From contig DISM01000004.1 in NCBI GenBank assembly GCA_002421805.1, forward strand, positions 124,001 through 188,000: a stretch of 64,000 nucleotides of DNA. Direction: 5' to 3'. Numbering within the stretch: the stretch's first letter is position 1; every line of letters begins with the position of its first letter. The stretch is from Candidatus Omnitrophica bacterium UBA6210. GTDB lineage: Bacteria > Omnitrophota > Gorgyraeia > Velamenicoccales > Velamenicoccaceae. The position numbers and the translations under genes are program-made. Shown piece after piece: positions 1-8,773 of this stretch. The notes beneath the pieces are model-generated. The model had not been told where the DNA came from. It did not search any database and worked only from the letters and a program-made list of their open reading frames with translations.

Positions 1-1096
1 TCTCAACAGGATCAAAAGGCTCTTTGGCCCTTGAAAGGTGAGCGCCGGGAATATACGCAAGATTGAAATCGGCTCCGCGTAATTTCGTAAATGTATATAA
101 CTGATAGATGTCCCCGACGCCCTGGGCATTGATCAACGTGTCGAGAGCGCGTTCCGCGATACCCACAAGCCTGTCGGGAACTTCCTGCCAGACGGCATCG
201 ACATAACCGTTCCTGATGACGTAGATCCTGTATTTTAATCTCGACGTATCCACACCCTTTTGGCGGGCGGCTTGCTCGAGGCCGCACACTATGTCGTGAA
301 GAAAGAAAACCTGTTTGACGACTCCGCCGTCGACATGCATCTCATCGTATCTCTTATCGCCGACTTCCACCTCCAGGTAAACCGGCGGAAATGCTAGCGG
401 GATAGATGCCGATGCCAGGATGACCTTGCGGAACAAACGCAATGCCCGCGCGTCCCCTATGGAAGCGATCTTGCCCATGTCCCAGATGACAAGCCGCTGC
501 GCATCCAGATCAGTCGTCCCGACATAAAGCCTGCGGCCCCTGGCGTAAGCCGCCGCGATCTCCTTCAGGAGGCTCTCGTCAAAATATCTCTCGAGCAAGC
601 GCTCCAGCGGACGGGAACTCGCAAAGGAATTATGGGACAACCGGACATGCATAATATCTTTTGTCGTGTAGTTCGTGCAAAGCTCCTCTAATTGACGATC
701 ATACCCGCTCCCCAAAAAGGCGAACGGCGCGATGATGGCCCCGACGCTTATCCCCGTCACGACCTGAAAGACCGGCCGCGAACCTTCCTGTGTCCATCCA
801 TTCAGCAAACCGGCGCCGTAAGCGCCGTATGCCGCGCCGCCGGAGATTGCCAGCATGGCATAGGTTTGGTCGGCCTTAAAATCAAAAAAAGACGGGCCGC
901 CCTTTTCGGCCCGTTCCAGCAATCCAATAAAATCTTTTGTAAAAGAATCACTCGGGCGACCGCTGACCGCCCTGATATCCTGCATGCCAAAGACCGTCGC
1001 GCTGCCGAACAGGTCCGCCGGAACCGCATGTCGCGCCGCGGCGCAGCCGGATACCAAAAATACACAAACCAGCAACCAGCAGATTTTTTTCGACAT
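1..1096 (-). CDS. patatin-like phospholipase lipoprotein (partial, runs off left edge)
   Basis: This reading frame starts at the ATG ending at 1096 and stays open to the window edge (365 codons), so the C-terminus is missing. The N-terminus has a lipoprotein signal peptide with a VSGC lipobox (Cys18). Patatin hallmarks follow: a glycine-rich oxyanion stretch GGAAYGAYG at about 86-94, the nucleophile elbow GISVG with Ser117, and the dyad aspartate in DGG at about 256-258. Patatins hydrolyse acyl chains from phospholipids. The lipobox suggests attachment to the periplasmic face of the inner or the outer membrane. It begins 7 bp after the stop of the ion-channel gene and is probably cotranscribed with it. 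Family assignment is firm; the substrate is unknown. Confidence 0.88.
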   Translation of the reverse strand, partial: MSKKICWLLVCVFLVSGCAAARHAVPADLFGSATVFGMQDIRAVSGRPSDSFTKDFIGLLERAEKGGPSFFDFKADQTYAMLAISGGAAYGAYGAGLLNGWTQEGSRPVFQVVTGISVGAIIAPFAFLGSGYDRQLEELCTNYTTKDIMHVRLSHNSFASSRPLERLLERYFDESLLKEIAAAYARGRRLYVGTTDLDAQRLVIWDMGKIASIGDARALRLFRKVILASASIPLAFPPVYLEVEVGDKRYDEMHVDGGVVKQVFFLHDIVCGLEQAARQKGVDTSRLKYRIYVIRNGYVDAVWQEVPDRLVGIAERALDTLINAQGVGDIYQLYTFTKLRGADFNLAYIPGAHLSRAKEPFDPVE

Positions 1097-1103
1097 CTTT
1101 TGC

Positions 1104-1772
1104 CTATTTGTTATGAGCTACAATATGCAACCCCACAAGCCTGGAAATGAAGATCGCGACATACATCTGGCCAGTGATGGCCTCCAGATTGGAAAGGGAC
1201 ATCGCCATCCTGTTCGCCGGGTAGACATCCCCATAACCCACAGTCGTCAAAGTTGAAAAACTGAAATAGAACAAGCTATGTTGATGGGCCGGCGAAGGAA
1301 AATTAAAAGCACAGGGGTCATAGATATACACGGCATAATAAAACACCGTCCAGAGGAACCCCAGAAGCAAATAGACGCTGATGCCGCCGGCGATCGTATC
1401 GCTGGTCACTTTTGAGAGAGCGAACATCTTAGAGACCAAAAGCGCTATGGACATCAATAAGAAAAACGCGTAGATCACGATGGGTATTTCAAGCAGGATC
1501 CTGCCTCCTGCCGCGGGAGTATAAAAGAACTCAAACAAGATGCCGATGGCCAATGCCGATGCGCCGGTCAAGGCAATGAGGAGAAATTCCGCCCTTTTGA
1601 CTTCCAACGCCCTTAAAGAAAAAAGGATGCCGGACAAAAACATCAGCGGAAAGACGAAATGCTGCATCGGGCGGCCCGTCCCGAACGGCACGATAAAAAA
1701 GAAAACAACAAGCACAGCCAATAAATGGCAGTACTTGTTGTTCGCCAATACCCGCCATAAATAACTTTTCAT
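1104..1772 (-). CDS. two-pore-helix potassium channel family membrane protein
   Basis: The 222-residue protein is almost entirely hydrophobic, with about six predicted membrane spans. Near the C-terminus (176-181) it has the potassium selectivity filter TTVGYG, followed by DVYP, between two helices as in Ion_trans_2 proteins. No cytoplasmic RCK/TrkA-N gating domain is attached. This is the family expectation for a small voltage-insensitive potassium channel in the inner membrane; conductance is inferred from the filter alone. It is followed after 7 bp by the patatin lipoprotein and preceded by a MarR gene about 50 bp upstream, so the three may share regulation. Confidence 0.85.
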   Translation of the reverse strand: MKSYLWRVLANNKYCHLLAVLVVFFFIVPFGTGRPMQHFVFPLMFLSGILFSLRALEVKRAEFLLIALTGASALAIGILFEFFYTPAAGGRILLEIPIVIYAFFLLMSIALLVSKMFALSKVTSDTIAGGISVYLLLGFLWTVFYYAVYIYDPCAFNFPSPAHQHSLFYFSFSTLTTVGYGDVYPANRMAMSLSNLEAITGQMYVAIFISRLVGLHIVAHNK

Positions 1773-1822
1773 AAATTTATTTTTTCATCAGCACCATAGC
1801 GTCGCCTGTAGCACCTTACGAA

Positions 1823-2266
1823 TCAGGTTCTTTTTACGGACTCCAAAGACACGGCAAGTATGGACACGCCGTCCTCTATTATTTTTTTATCCTTTTCTGT
1901 TAAGTCTACGAAGATCGCTTTCAGCAAATCTTTCCGGCGCGCTTCTAACCGTACCAAGCAACACTTTCCTTTATCCGTGAGCATGAGACTTACCTTCCTG
2001 CGGTCTGTATCGCTGCGGCGGCGTATGACGAGTTTTTTTCTGACAAGCCGATCGGCGATGCTTGTGACACATGCCCCGGTAACAAACAAATCCTGTTTTA
2101 TCTTGTTCATTTCAACCGGCAGGCCGCTACACAACAAAAACAACACCCGGCACTCCGATAAAGAAAGTCTTTGGGACAGTGAATAATGGTAGGCTTGGAC
2201 ATGGAAACCCCGCATAACCCTCTGCAATAATTCGGAAAGCCTCATATCATAGGGCGCCTCAGACAT
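1823..2266 (-). CDS. MarR family transcriptional regulator
   Basis: This winged-helix protein of about 147 residues has the MarR core: the recognition region VTGACVTSIADRLVRKKLV, then the wing RRRSDTDRRKVSLMLT. The frame extends further upstream, but the start at 2266 is preferred because it has a GGGGAGAG ribosome-binding site 5 bases upstream and overlaps the stop of the HD-GYP gene by 8 bp, typical of translational coupling. MarR proteins usually bind palindromes in their own promoter and release on ligand or oxidant binding. As the last gene of the efflux operon it may respond to pump substrates, which is inference. Confidence 0.85.
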   Translation of the reverse strand: MSEAPYDMRLSELLQRVMRGFHVQAYHYSLSQRLSLSECRVLFLLCSGLPVEMNKIKQDLFVTGACVTSIADRLVRKKLVIRRRSDTDRRKVSLMLTDKGKCCLVRLEARRKDLLKAIFVDLTEKDKKIIEDGVSILAVSLESVKRT

Positions 2267-2846
2267 GATACTCTCCCCGCTCAAAAAGCGATACGCTGAC
2301 ATCAACGACTCCGGCATCATATAGCGAGCCCCGGTTCCGCATGAGCTCTCTAAGGGCGTCGTGCATGCTTAGGGCCGGCCTGTATACCTGCAAAGAAGTC
2401 ATCGCATCAATCACATCGGCAACGGCAACAATCCTCGCGACAGGATGGATATCCCGAGCACACAGGCCGAAAGGATATCCCGAACCGTCCATCCTTTCGT
2501 GATGTTGAAGGGCGACCTCCGCAACGATGGACTCCGGCTTCGTGTCTTTCAAGAGAAAACATCCCAGTTCGGGATGTTTTCTGATGATCGCGATCTCATG
2601 ACCGCTGAGACCACCCGGCTTAGTGACGATCTCTTGCGGGACATCGATCTTCCCGATATCGTGGACAACGGCGGCACAATGAATATGCTTAATCCCTTCG
2701 TCGCAGTACCCCATCTTTTTGGCCATGGCGCAGGCAATCCCTGCGACGCGCCGGCCGTGAGCAAAAACAGACCCGCTCTTATCTATAAACCTCGTCATCA
2801 AAAGCAGAATATCCAATTCTTTCATTTTTTGGAGATACAGATACAC
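2259..2846 (-). CDS. HD-GYP domain phosphohydrolase (probable c-di-GMP phosphodiesterase)
   Basis: The 195-residue protein consists only of an HD-GYP domain. The metal-binding HD pair lies in VVHDIGKIDVP, and the diagnostic second half reads HHERMDGSGYP, so all catalytic residues expected of active c-di-GMP phosphodiesterases are present. No sensor domain or signal peptide is attached, so it is probably cytoplasmic. The first codon is a GTG at 2846; an in-frame ATG at 2825 is an alternative. It starts 12 bp after the RND pump stop and overlaps the MarR start, so it is in the efflux operon. A lone c-di-GMP hydrolase in a pump operon suggests second-messenger control of export or biofilm state. 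Confidence 0.88.
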   Translation of the reverse strand: MYLYLQKMKELDILLLMTRFIDKSGSVFAHGRRVAGIACAMAKKMGYCDEGIKHIHCAAVVHDIGKIDVPQEIVTKPGGLSGHEIAIIRKHPELGCFLLKDTKPESIVAEVALQHHERMDGSGYPFGLCARDIHPVARIVAVADVIDAMTSLQVYRPALSMHDALRELMRNRGSLYDAGVVDVSVSLFERGEYHV

Positions 2847-2858
2847 CTGGCCGCCAGA

Positions 2859-5800
2859 TCAATGTTTCAGAAATCTTTTTTCGAAACGATCCAGATACCA
2901 GAAGACAACGGGAACAAGGATAAAAGTAAACACGATCGAAGCAAGCATGCCGCCGGCCATGACGCCGCCCATGGCCCTCTTGGCTTCCATGACCGACCAG
3001 AGCTGCGGCAAAACACCCAGGATGATCGCAATGGATGTCATCATGATCGCCCGGAATTTCTCGGTAGCGCCGATCCACAGCGCTTCCTTGACCGGCACGC
3101 CTTCCCTCATTTTGATCAGAGTATAGTCCAACAGCAAAATCGCATTATTGACCACCATGCCCACAAGCATGACAATGCCCATCATCGACGCGATGTTGAT
3201 GGATAAACCAAGGAAAAACAAACCCATGATGATCCCGATCATCGAGGTCGCGACCGTCGTCATGATGGCCAAGGGATACGCGATCAACGAATTCATAAGG
3301 GCGCACAACAGCATAAACGTCAGGATAACCCCCAGGAAAAATGCCTTGCCGAGTTCGCGGGTCGCTTCGTCCAAATTTTCCGAATTCCCGACATAGCGAT
3401 AGCCATAGCCCTCCGGGAATTGTATGGCCTTAAACCGCTTATCCAGGATGCCGCTAACAACGCCCAGCGAGCTTTTGCCCAGGAAACCGTCGAGATGGAT
3501 AACCCGCACCCTGTCGCGGTGGCGGATCATGGGAACGGTTTTATCGATCACGAGCGTGCCGAGCCCATCCAAGGGAATAAGCCCTTTGCGCGAAAGCACG
3601 GATATGACCTTGATGTCGTCCGCCTCCTGCGCATAGACGTCGTTCAACTCAATATTGATCTTGTATTCCTCGCCTTTTTCCTTATACGTATTCGTATCCT
3701 CTCCGTATACCGACGACCGGAAGCTCGTCCCTACCGTTGCGGCCGTAAGCCCGTACTCTGCGATCTTTTCCTGCAACGGCTTCAGGCGGACCTCATCGCC
3801 GGGAAATTTGTAAGACAAAATAACGCTCTTGAAATAGCCGCTCTGCTCCATCAGGCCCTTCATCTGCTGCGACAGCCTGATCATCGTATCGTAATCAATG
3901 CCGTAGAGGTCTATGGCCACGTCTCCGGTGCCGGCCTCGGCAGACATCCCCCGGTCGTAGCTCACCTCCACATCGGGGATCGCGGCGATGAACTTGGTCA
4001 GCTCATCCATGATCTGCGTGTCTTTTCTTTTCCTGTCCTTCAAAGGCACCAGGTCCAACGTGATCTTGGCATTCTCAACCCCGTTCTCTCCGATGTTGGT
4101 CAGATACGATTTCTTCTCCGGGATCTTTTCAAGATATCCTTCCACCAGCTTGCATGCTTCCAGGGTGCGTTCGATCGTCGAACCCTGCGGCAGGACCATA
4201 TTGATGATGAACTGGTCCTCATCGGATTTCGGAACGAAATCGCTTTCGATGAACGGTACCAGCACCAACGACCCGAAAAACAGCAGGATAACGCAGACGA
4301 TGGTCATCTTGGGATATCGAAAAATGACATCAAAGATATACCTATACTCCTTTTTCATAAATTCCATGACGGCATCAATACCTTGGCGCATCCAGTGCAA
4401 TGGAGCGAATAATGCCTCCGAGAGTGCGTTGGGTTTTCCGTCGGCCGCCTTTTTGCCTTTCTTGGGCCTGAGGAGCGCGGCGCACAGCATAGGGGTCAGG
4501 GCAAAAGAAGCCAGCAACGAAAATAACGTGGCGTAGACAACCGTCAGACCGAAACACTTCATGAACACCCCAACGATACCGCTCATCATGGACAGCGGCA
4601 TAAAAACGACAAGATTGGTGCCGGTAGCCGCAAGGATTGGAATAAATACCTCTTGGGTGCCCTCAATAGCAGCCTTCTGGGGATCGTCAGAACGTTCAAG
4701 GTGTACCGATACGTTCTCAATAATAACGATGGCGTTCGAGATCAATGTCCCGAGCACCGAAGCGATAGCCAGCAGAGTCAGCATGTTGATCGAAAATTTC
4801 GACATCCACATGGGGAATAAGGTCGAAACAATGGACGTAGGGATAATGATGCACGCGATAAAAGCGACATCCCACCTTCCCATGAAAAGATAAAGGATCG
4901 CGGCCGTCAGCAAAAGGCCGATGAAGATATTCAAAATCGTAGTATTGGTCTCATCGACGATAAACGTCGTGGTGTCCGTCGCGACATCAAGCTTGACGCC
5001 GGGAGGCAGGATCGCCCTGAATGCATCCAGCTTATGCCTCATCTCTTTGGCAATGGACACCGCGTTGCCGTCAGAGGCCTTATTGACGGAAAGGCCTACG
5101 ACTTCTTTGCCGTTATACCGCGCCATGGTATCGATTTTCTTATAGCTGTCTTCAATGACGGCGATATCTTTCAACAGACAGCTGGACCCATCGGAAGAGA
5201 CCAGCTTCATCCGCGCGATCTCATCGATGCTCTCAAATTCCCCGGTAAACCTGGCCCCGAGCGAATTAAAACCCTTCTCCAGGGCGCCAGCAGGGATGTT
5301 CATGTTTTTTACCAGCATCGCGTTGACCACTTCGCCGATGCTGATGTAATGCTGTTTCATCAGCATGGGGTCGAGCCAAACATTGATCTGCCTCTTCTTG
5401 CCGCCATAGACATCGACCTTGGCCACGCCGGCGATAGAGGAAATCTTGGTCTTCAAAGTCTTATCGGCGTATTCATAGAGGTCCCGGCCGTCGAGCGTAT
5501 CGCTCGAAAGCACCAGTTCCATGACCGGCACGATCAAAGGATCGTATTTTTCGATGATGGGCTTTTCTATGGCATCAGGCAGGTCGTTTAAGATCGCATC
5601 CACTTTGTCCTTGACCTCGATAGACTTGACATTGACGTCTGCCTCAATGAGGAACTCGATGGAAATAAAAGCCAGGCTTTCGTAGGCCTGGCTTTTGATC
5701 TTCTTGATCTCGGAGATCTCGGCAACCGCGTCTTCGATCTTTTTGACGACCAGCGTTTCCACCTCCAGGGGGGTTGCACCCGGATACGTCACCGAAACCG

Positions 5801-5930
5801 TTACAATGGGAAAGTCCATCTTCGGCGTCTTCTCGATGGGCAGGTTGGCATAACTGTATACGCCGAGGACCACAAACACCAGAACGAACATGATGGTGGT
5901 GATCCGATGTTTGACAAAAAATCCAATCAT
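2859..5930 (-). CDS. RND family efflux transporter, inner membrane pump subunit
   Basis: The 1023-residue protein has the AcrB/MMPL layout: TM1 at the N-terminus, two large periplasmic loops and two six-helix bundles. It is most like the HAE-1/CzcA-type pumps. The residues that normally form the proton relay are altered. The TM4 pair equivalent to AcrB Asp407/Asp408 is Ser398-Asn399 (context GTLISNAIVIIENV), and the TM10 lysine is Asn928 (context MVVNNAILLLDY). The fold is clear but the energy-coupling mechanism is in doubt. It is preceded by a short adaptor and a TolC-like protein and followed by HD-GYP and MarR. Substrate cannot be deduced. Confidence 0.93.
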   Translation of the reverse strand: MIGFFVKHRITTIMFVLVFVVLGVYSYANLPIEKTPKMDFPIVTVSVTYPGATPLEVETLVVKKIEDAVAEISEIKKIKSQAYESLAFISIEFLIEADVNVKSIEVKDKVDAILNDLPDAIEKPIIEKYDPLIVPVMELVLSSDTLDGRDLYEYADKTLKTKISSIAGVAKVDVYGGKKRQINVWLDPMLMKQHYISIGEVVNAMLVKNMNIPAGALEKGFNSLGARFTGEFESIDEIARMKLVSSDGSSCLLKDIAVIEDSYKKIDTMARYNGKEVVGLSVNKASDGNAVSIAKEMRHKLDAFRAILPPGVKLDVATDTTTFIVDETNTTILNIFIGLLLTAAILYLFMGRWDVAFIACIIIPTSIVSTLFPMWMSKFSINMLTLLAIASVLGTLISNAIVIIENVSVHLERSDDPQKAAIEGTQEVFIPILAATGTNLVVFMPLSMMSGIVGVFMKCFGLTVVYATLFSLLASFALTPMLCAALLRPKKGKKAADGKPNALSEALFAPLHWMRQGIDAVMEFMKKEYRYIFDVIFRYPKMTIVCVILLFFGSLVLVPFIESDFVPKSDEDQFIINMVLPQGSTIERTLEACKLVEGYLEKIPEKKSYLTNIGENGVENAKITLDLVPLKDRKRKDTQIMDELTKFIAAIPDVEVSYDRGMSAEAGTGDVAIDLYGIDYDTMIRLSQQMKGLMEQSGYFKSVILSYKFPGDEVRLKPLQEKIAEYGLTAATVGTSFRSSVYGEDTNTYKEKGEEYKINIELNDVYAQEADDIKVISVLSRKGLIPLDGLGTLVIDKTVPMIRHRDRVRVIHLDGFLGKSSLGVVSGILDKRFKAIQFPEGYGYRYVGNSENLDEATRELGKAFFLGVILTFMLLCALMNSLIAYPLAIMTTVATSMIGIIMGLFFLGLSINIASMMGIVMLVGMVVNNAILLLDYTLIKMREGVPVKEALWIGATEKFRAIMMTSIAIILGVLPQLWSVMEAKRAMGGVMAGGMLASIVFTFILVPVVFWYLDRFEKRFLKH

Positions 5931-5969
5931 TGTCTTATGGCCTCATCCTGTCCTGTGTCTAGGGCCCGC

Positions 5970-6653
5970 CTATCGGCCCACGATCTTCACTTTATCGTTC
6001 TCGTTCAGCGAATCCTGGCCCCTGAGCACGATCAAATCCCCGGACTTGATGCCTTCGGCAACAAGGGTCCCGTAGCCGTTGCGGGAACCGATCCTGACAT
6101 GGGCCTTCTTGGCCTTTCCATCTTCGACTTTCCATAAATACGAACCATCTTTAGCGAGATCGATGATATCGTTAGGCACAACCAATGCTGTTTTTAAGGT
6201 TTGAGTTTGCGCAAAAAGCACCATCCTGGAATCGGACGCGCCTGAACAATTGCTGAACGCCACCGTGACCGGGAACATCCCCGTCTCCATATCAAGCTCC
6301 TGGCCGATGATTGAGATCGTGCCGCAGGGGATCCTGCTGCTGGCATTCGGATAGACCTCCTGGCCGTGCGCGAGCTTGTCCTTGATATCTCCCGTGACAA
6401 AACCCTTGGCCGATCCATCCTGCCCGATGATGACGGTAAATTTCGTATACACAGGAACATCAACCGCCATCATCTCCTTAACAACCACCGGCTTGCCGTA
6501 TCGCTCCCACTCGGAAACAAAACTGACGATCTGACGGCCGCGGTCAAGCTGCACAAGCACGATCCTGATAAACACGGCGATAACGCTGAATAAAAATATG
6601 GCCGCGTATACCTTTGCCCTGGGATCAAGATTTTTTAACGCCGGACATTTCAT
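5970..6653 (-). CDS. short periplasmic adaptor (membrane fusion protein) lacking the coiled-coil hairpin
   Basis: The 227-residue protein has an N-terminal membrane anchor at about 16-36, a compressed lipoyl-like segment, then a beta-barrel and membrane-proximal region ending in a typical adaptor C-terminus (GIKSGDLIVLRGQDSLNENDKV). Standard RND adaptors are about 350-400 residues because the lipoyl halves flank a long alpha-helical hairpin that docks to TolC. No such heptad-rich segment exists here. The gene starts inside the last 29 bp of the TolC gene and lies 39 bp before the pump gene, so it belongs to this efflux system. How it could bridge pump and duct is unclear. Confidence 0.78.
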   Translation of the reverse strand: MKCPALKNLDPRAKVYAAIFLFSVIAVFIRIVLVQLDRGRQIVSFVSEWERYGKPVVVKEMMAVDVPVYTKFTVIIGQDGSAKGFVTGDIKDKLAHGQEVYPNASSRIPCGTISIIGQELDMETGMFPVTVAFSNCSGASDSRMVLFAQTQTLKTALVVPNDIIDLAKDGSYLWKVEDGKAKKAHVRIGSRNGYGTLVAEGIKSGDLIVLRGQDSLNENDKVKIVGR

Positions 6654-7968
6654 TGGCTTTCTCCGCGATCAACTTTTCTATCCTGGCCAACGTGATATTG
6701 ATGTTGAACAACGTCATTTCTTTATTCAGCCTCTGGTTGGTCAGCAGAAGCTCTGCGTCGTTCAGATCGGTCAAAGTCACCTGGCCCGAAGCGAACATCT
6801 CCTGCGTCTGTTTGAACGACTCTTGCGCCAGGTCCACCGCTTCGATATTGGCCTTGAGATTATCCTTATACTGCTCGTACTCCAAAAAGGCTTTCTTGAG
6901 TTCCAGCATGTAGTTCCTCCACACCTGCTGTTTTCTCAAGACGGCGATGTCTTTGGTGGCCCTCGACTGGCTCAACTGCGCCTGCTTGAGCCCGCCCTCC
7001 CAGATCGGGATGTCGATCTTAAAGCCCACGAGGGAATAATTATCCAGGTCGCCGCTGGACGGGAATGAATGTTCATTGTTGCCCCCGGCATAACCCCATG
7101 AGGAAAAAGCGGATACGGTCGGAAAAAGGGCGGCGAATTTACTCTTGACCTTGGCGTCGGCCGATTCAATGGTCTTATCCAGGCTCTTAAGATACGGCTC
7201 TCTTTCGGCCATGACGAAAACAAGCGCCTCATAATCGTAGGACTCATATTTATCCTTAAAATCCCCAAGCAGGGAAATACTGCATTCATGACTCACATCA
7301 ATGAGCCTCTTTAAAGTCTCTATGGCCGCATCGAACTCTGTCCTGGCCTCGTTGACCGCAGGAACGCGCGAAGCCACGTCCGTATTCATCCTGAGGATCT
7401 CATACCTGGAGCTGCGGCCGCCGTAGGAACGCTGGCCCAACAGCTCCTTGTTCTCGAGGGCATTCGCATACGACTTCTCGGTAATGGACAAGGTGTTCTT
7501 GGCCAAAAGACAGCTGTAATAACTCAACTTGGCGGTGTAGACGATCTCCTCTCTGGTCGCGTCCCTGTTGAACCTGGTCGCCTCCACCGCTTTTTTGGCG
7601 GAATTCACCGCATACAAGACCCTGCCGAACGACCAGAGGACCTGGGAGGCGTTGATGGTGCTTTCGGACTCGTAATCGGCGATCTCGGCGGCCGCGCTAT
7701 CCGGATAAGACAGGTTGCGCGTCCATTGCGACTTGGCGGTAAAATGCGGCAGCATCTCCGCGCGCTCTTCCCGGTAGGCCCCCTCGCTCTTATCAACCTC
7801 TTTATCCTTGATCTTCAATTCTTCGCTGGTGTCCAGGGCCCTTTCGATGGTCTCATCAAGGCCTATCTCTAAAAGAGGGCATTCCTCGGCATAACCTGCA
7901 AAGACAATATTAAAGGTAAACACCGCAATAATGATTAAACTGATCGCAAAGACCAAACGTTTTCTCAT
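6625..7968 (-). CDS. TolC-like outer membrane efflux protein
   Basis: A cleavable signal peptide (MRKRLVFAISLIIIAVF, cut near FAGYAEE) precedes two OEP repeats rich in long amphipathic helices with alanine, glutamate and asparagine, as in TolC-family trimeric ducts. The start at 7968 is chosen over a longer frame because it gives an ATGA overlap with the TetR stop and places the signal peptide at the N-terminus (447 residues). It provides the outer membrane channel for the RND pump encoded downstream. The helical OEP pattern is clear and the family length is normal. Confidence 0.9.
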   Translation of the reverse strand: MRKRLVFAISLIIIAVFTFNIVFAGYAEECPLLEIGLDETIERALDTSEELKIKDKEVDKSEGAYREERAEMLPHFTAKSQWTRNLSYPDSAAAEIADYESESTINASQVLWSFGRVLYAVNSAKKAVEATRFNRDATREEIVYTAKLSYYSCLLAKNTLSITEKSYANALENKELLGQRSYGGRSSRYEILRMNTDVASRVPAVNEARTEFDAAIETLKRLIDVSHECSISLLGDFKDKYESYDYEALVFVMAEREPYLKSLDKTIESADAKVKSKFAALFPTVSAFSSWGYAGGNNEHSFPSSGDLDNYSLVGFKIDIPIWEGGLKQAQLSQSRATKDIAVLRKQQVWRNYMLELKKAFLEYEQYKDNLKANIEAVDLAQESFKQTQEMFASGQVTLTDLNDAELLLTNQRLNKEMTLFNINITLARIEKLIAEKANEMSGVKKS

Positions 7969-8639
7969 CTTCCCCCCGCCGCCCTCTTCGCCCCTAATCC
8001 TTTCCAAAGAAACTGTAATTGACGCTTAAAATGATAAACCATGTCCTTATTGGCAGCGAATTTGGCCGCCAATAACGTCCCGCTCATGATCGTCATTAAA
8101 GATACCTGCAAGTCGTCGATTTTTATATCTCTGGGGATCTCGCCATGACGGACAGCCTCTTTCAGGCACTCGCTGAAAAAGTCATCCGGAAGCATCAGTT
8201 TTATATTCTCTATGCCTTCGCAGGCCGGCAGATAGATCTGTCTTTCCAGGTCGGATATGGTCAGAGCCTTGGGCCTCTGCTGCTGAACAATCATGAGGGC
8301 TATCAACTGATAGATGATATTGTCATAACGCAATAATTCCCTTCCCAAATTTTCAAGAACGGCATCGATCAAGGCCACATACGCACCTTCCGGCACGTCT
8401 TTACGGGCCTTCCAGACAACCTGAAGGAACTCCAGGTGCATATAATAGTTTATGATGTCGATCTTTTCCGGAAAATAGTTGAAGAAGGTGCCTTCGGAAA
8501 CATCGACATCCTTGCAGATCTGGCGCACGGAGATATCGTCGAAACGCGTCTTCTCCAGGCGCTTGATAAAAGCATCCATGATCGCGATCTTCGTTTTGGC
8601 GTGCTTGCGTTCGCGCAGCGAATATTCTTTCTTGACCAT
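7965..8639 (-). CDS. TetR/AcrR family transcriptional regulator
   Basis: The N-terminal tri-helical DNA-binding domain is clear: AIMDAFIKRLEKTRFDDISV, then ICKDVDVSEGTFFNYFPEK, the signature recognition helix of TetR proteins. The C-terminal helical ligand domain is divergent, as usual. Start 8639 is chosen because GGAGGACAGG immediately precedes it; a longer frame to 8669 has no ribosome-binding site. It is the first gene of the TolC-adaptor-RND operon and is translationally coupled to tolC by ATGA. A palindrome-bearing promoter lies just upstream (8676-8704), so autoregulated repression of the pump operon is the likely role. Confidence 0.92.
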   Translation of the reverse strand: MVKKEYSLRERKHAKTKIAIMDAFIKRLEKTRFDDISVRQICKDVDVSEGTFFNYFPEKIDIINYYMHLEFLQVVWKARKDVPEGAYVALIDAVLENLGRELLRYDNIIYQLIALMIVQQQRPKALTISDLERQIYLPACEGIENIKLMLPDDFFSECLKEAVRHGEIPRDIKIDDLQVSLMTIMSGTLLAAKFAANKDMVYHFKRQLQFLWKGLGAKRAAGGR

Positions 8640-8675
8640 CCTGTCCTCCATCAATATTTTGGTGTGCACATTAAA

Positions 8676-8704
8676 AATATAGCATACTATAATTATTCTG
8701 TCAA
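8676..8704 (-). promoter_or_regulatory. sigma70-type promoter of the TetR-efflux operon with embedded palindrome
   Basis: On the minus strand a perfect -35 TTGACA (8699-8704) is followed by a 17-bp spacer and -10 TATATT (8676-8681), about 37 bp before the TetR start codon. An inverted repeat ATAG-N4-CTAT at 8681-8692 lies over the spacer/-10 junction, a plausible TetR operator. The promoter call rests on hexamer match and spacing; the operator call is inference. Confidence 0.75.
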
Positions 8705-8773
8705 CATTATTTTTTGAAACGGGGATACCCGACAGAAATGTTATTTAAAGAAGAAAAGCGGCGAGGGAAAAGA

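Noticed and set aside
3420..4412. Plus-strand frame of 330 codons within the RND pump gene
   Set aside because: Antisense shadow of a clear transporter gene.
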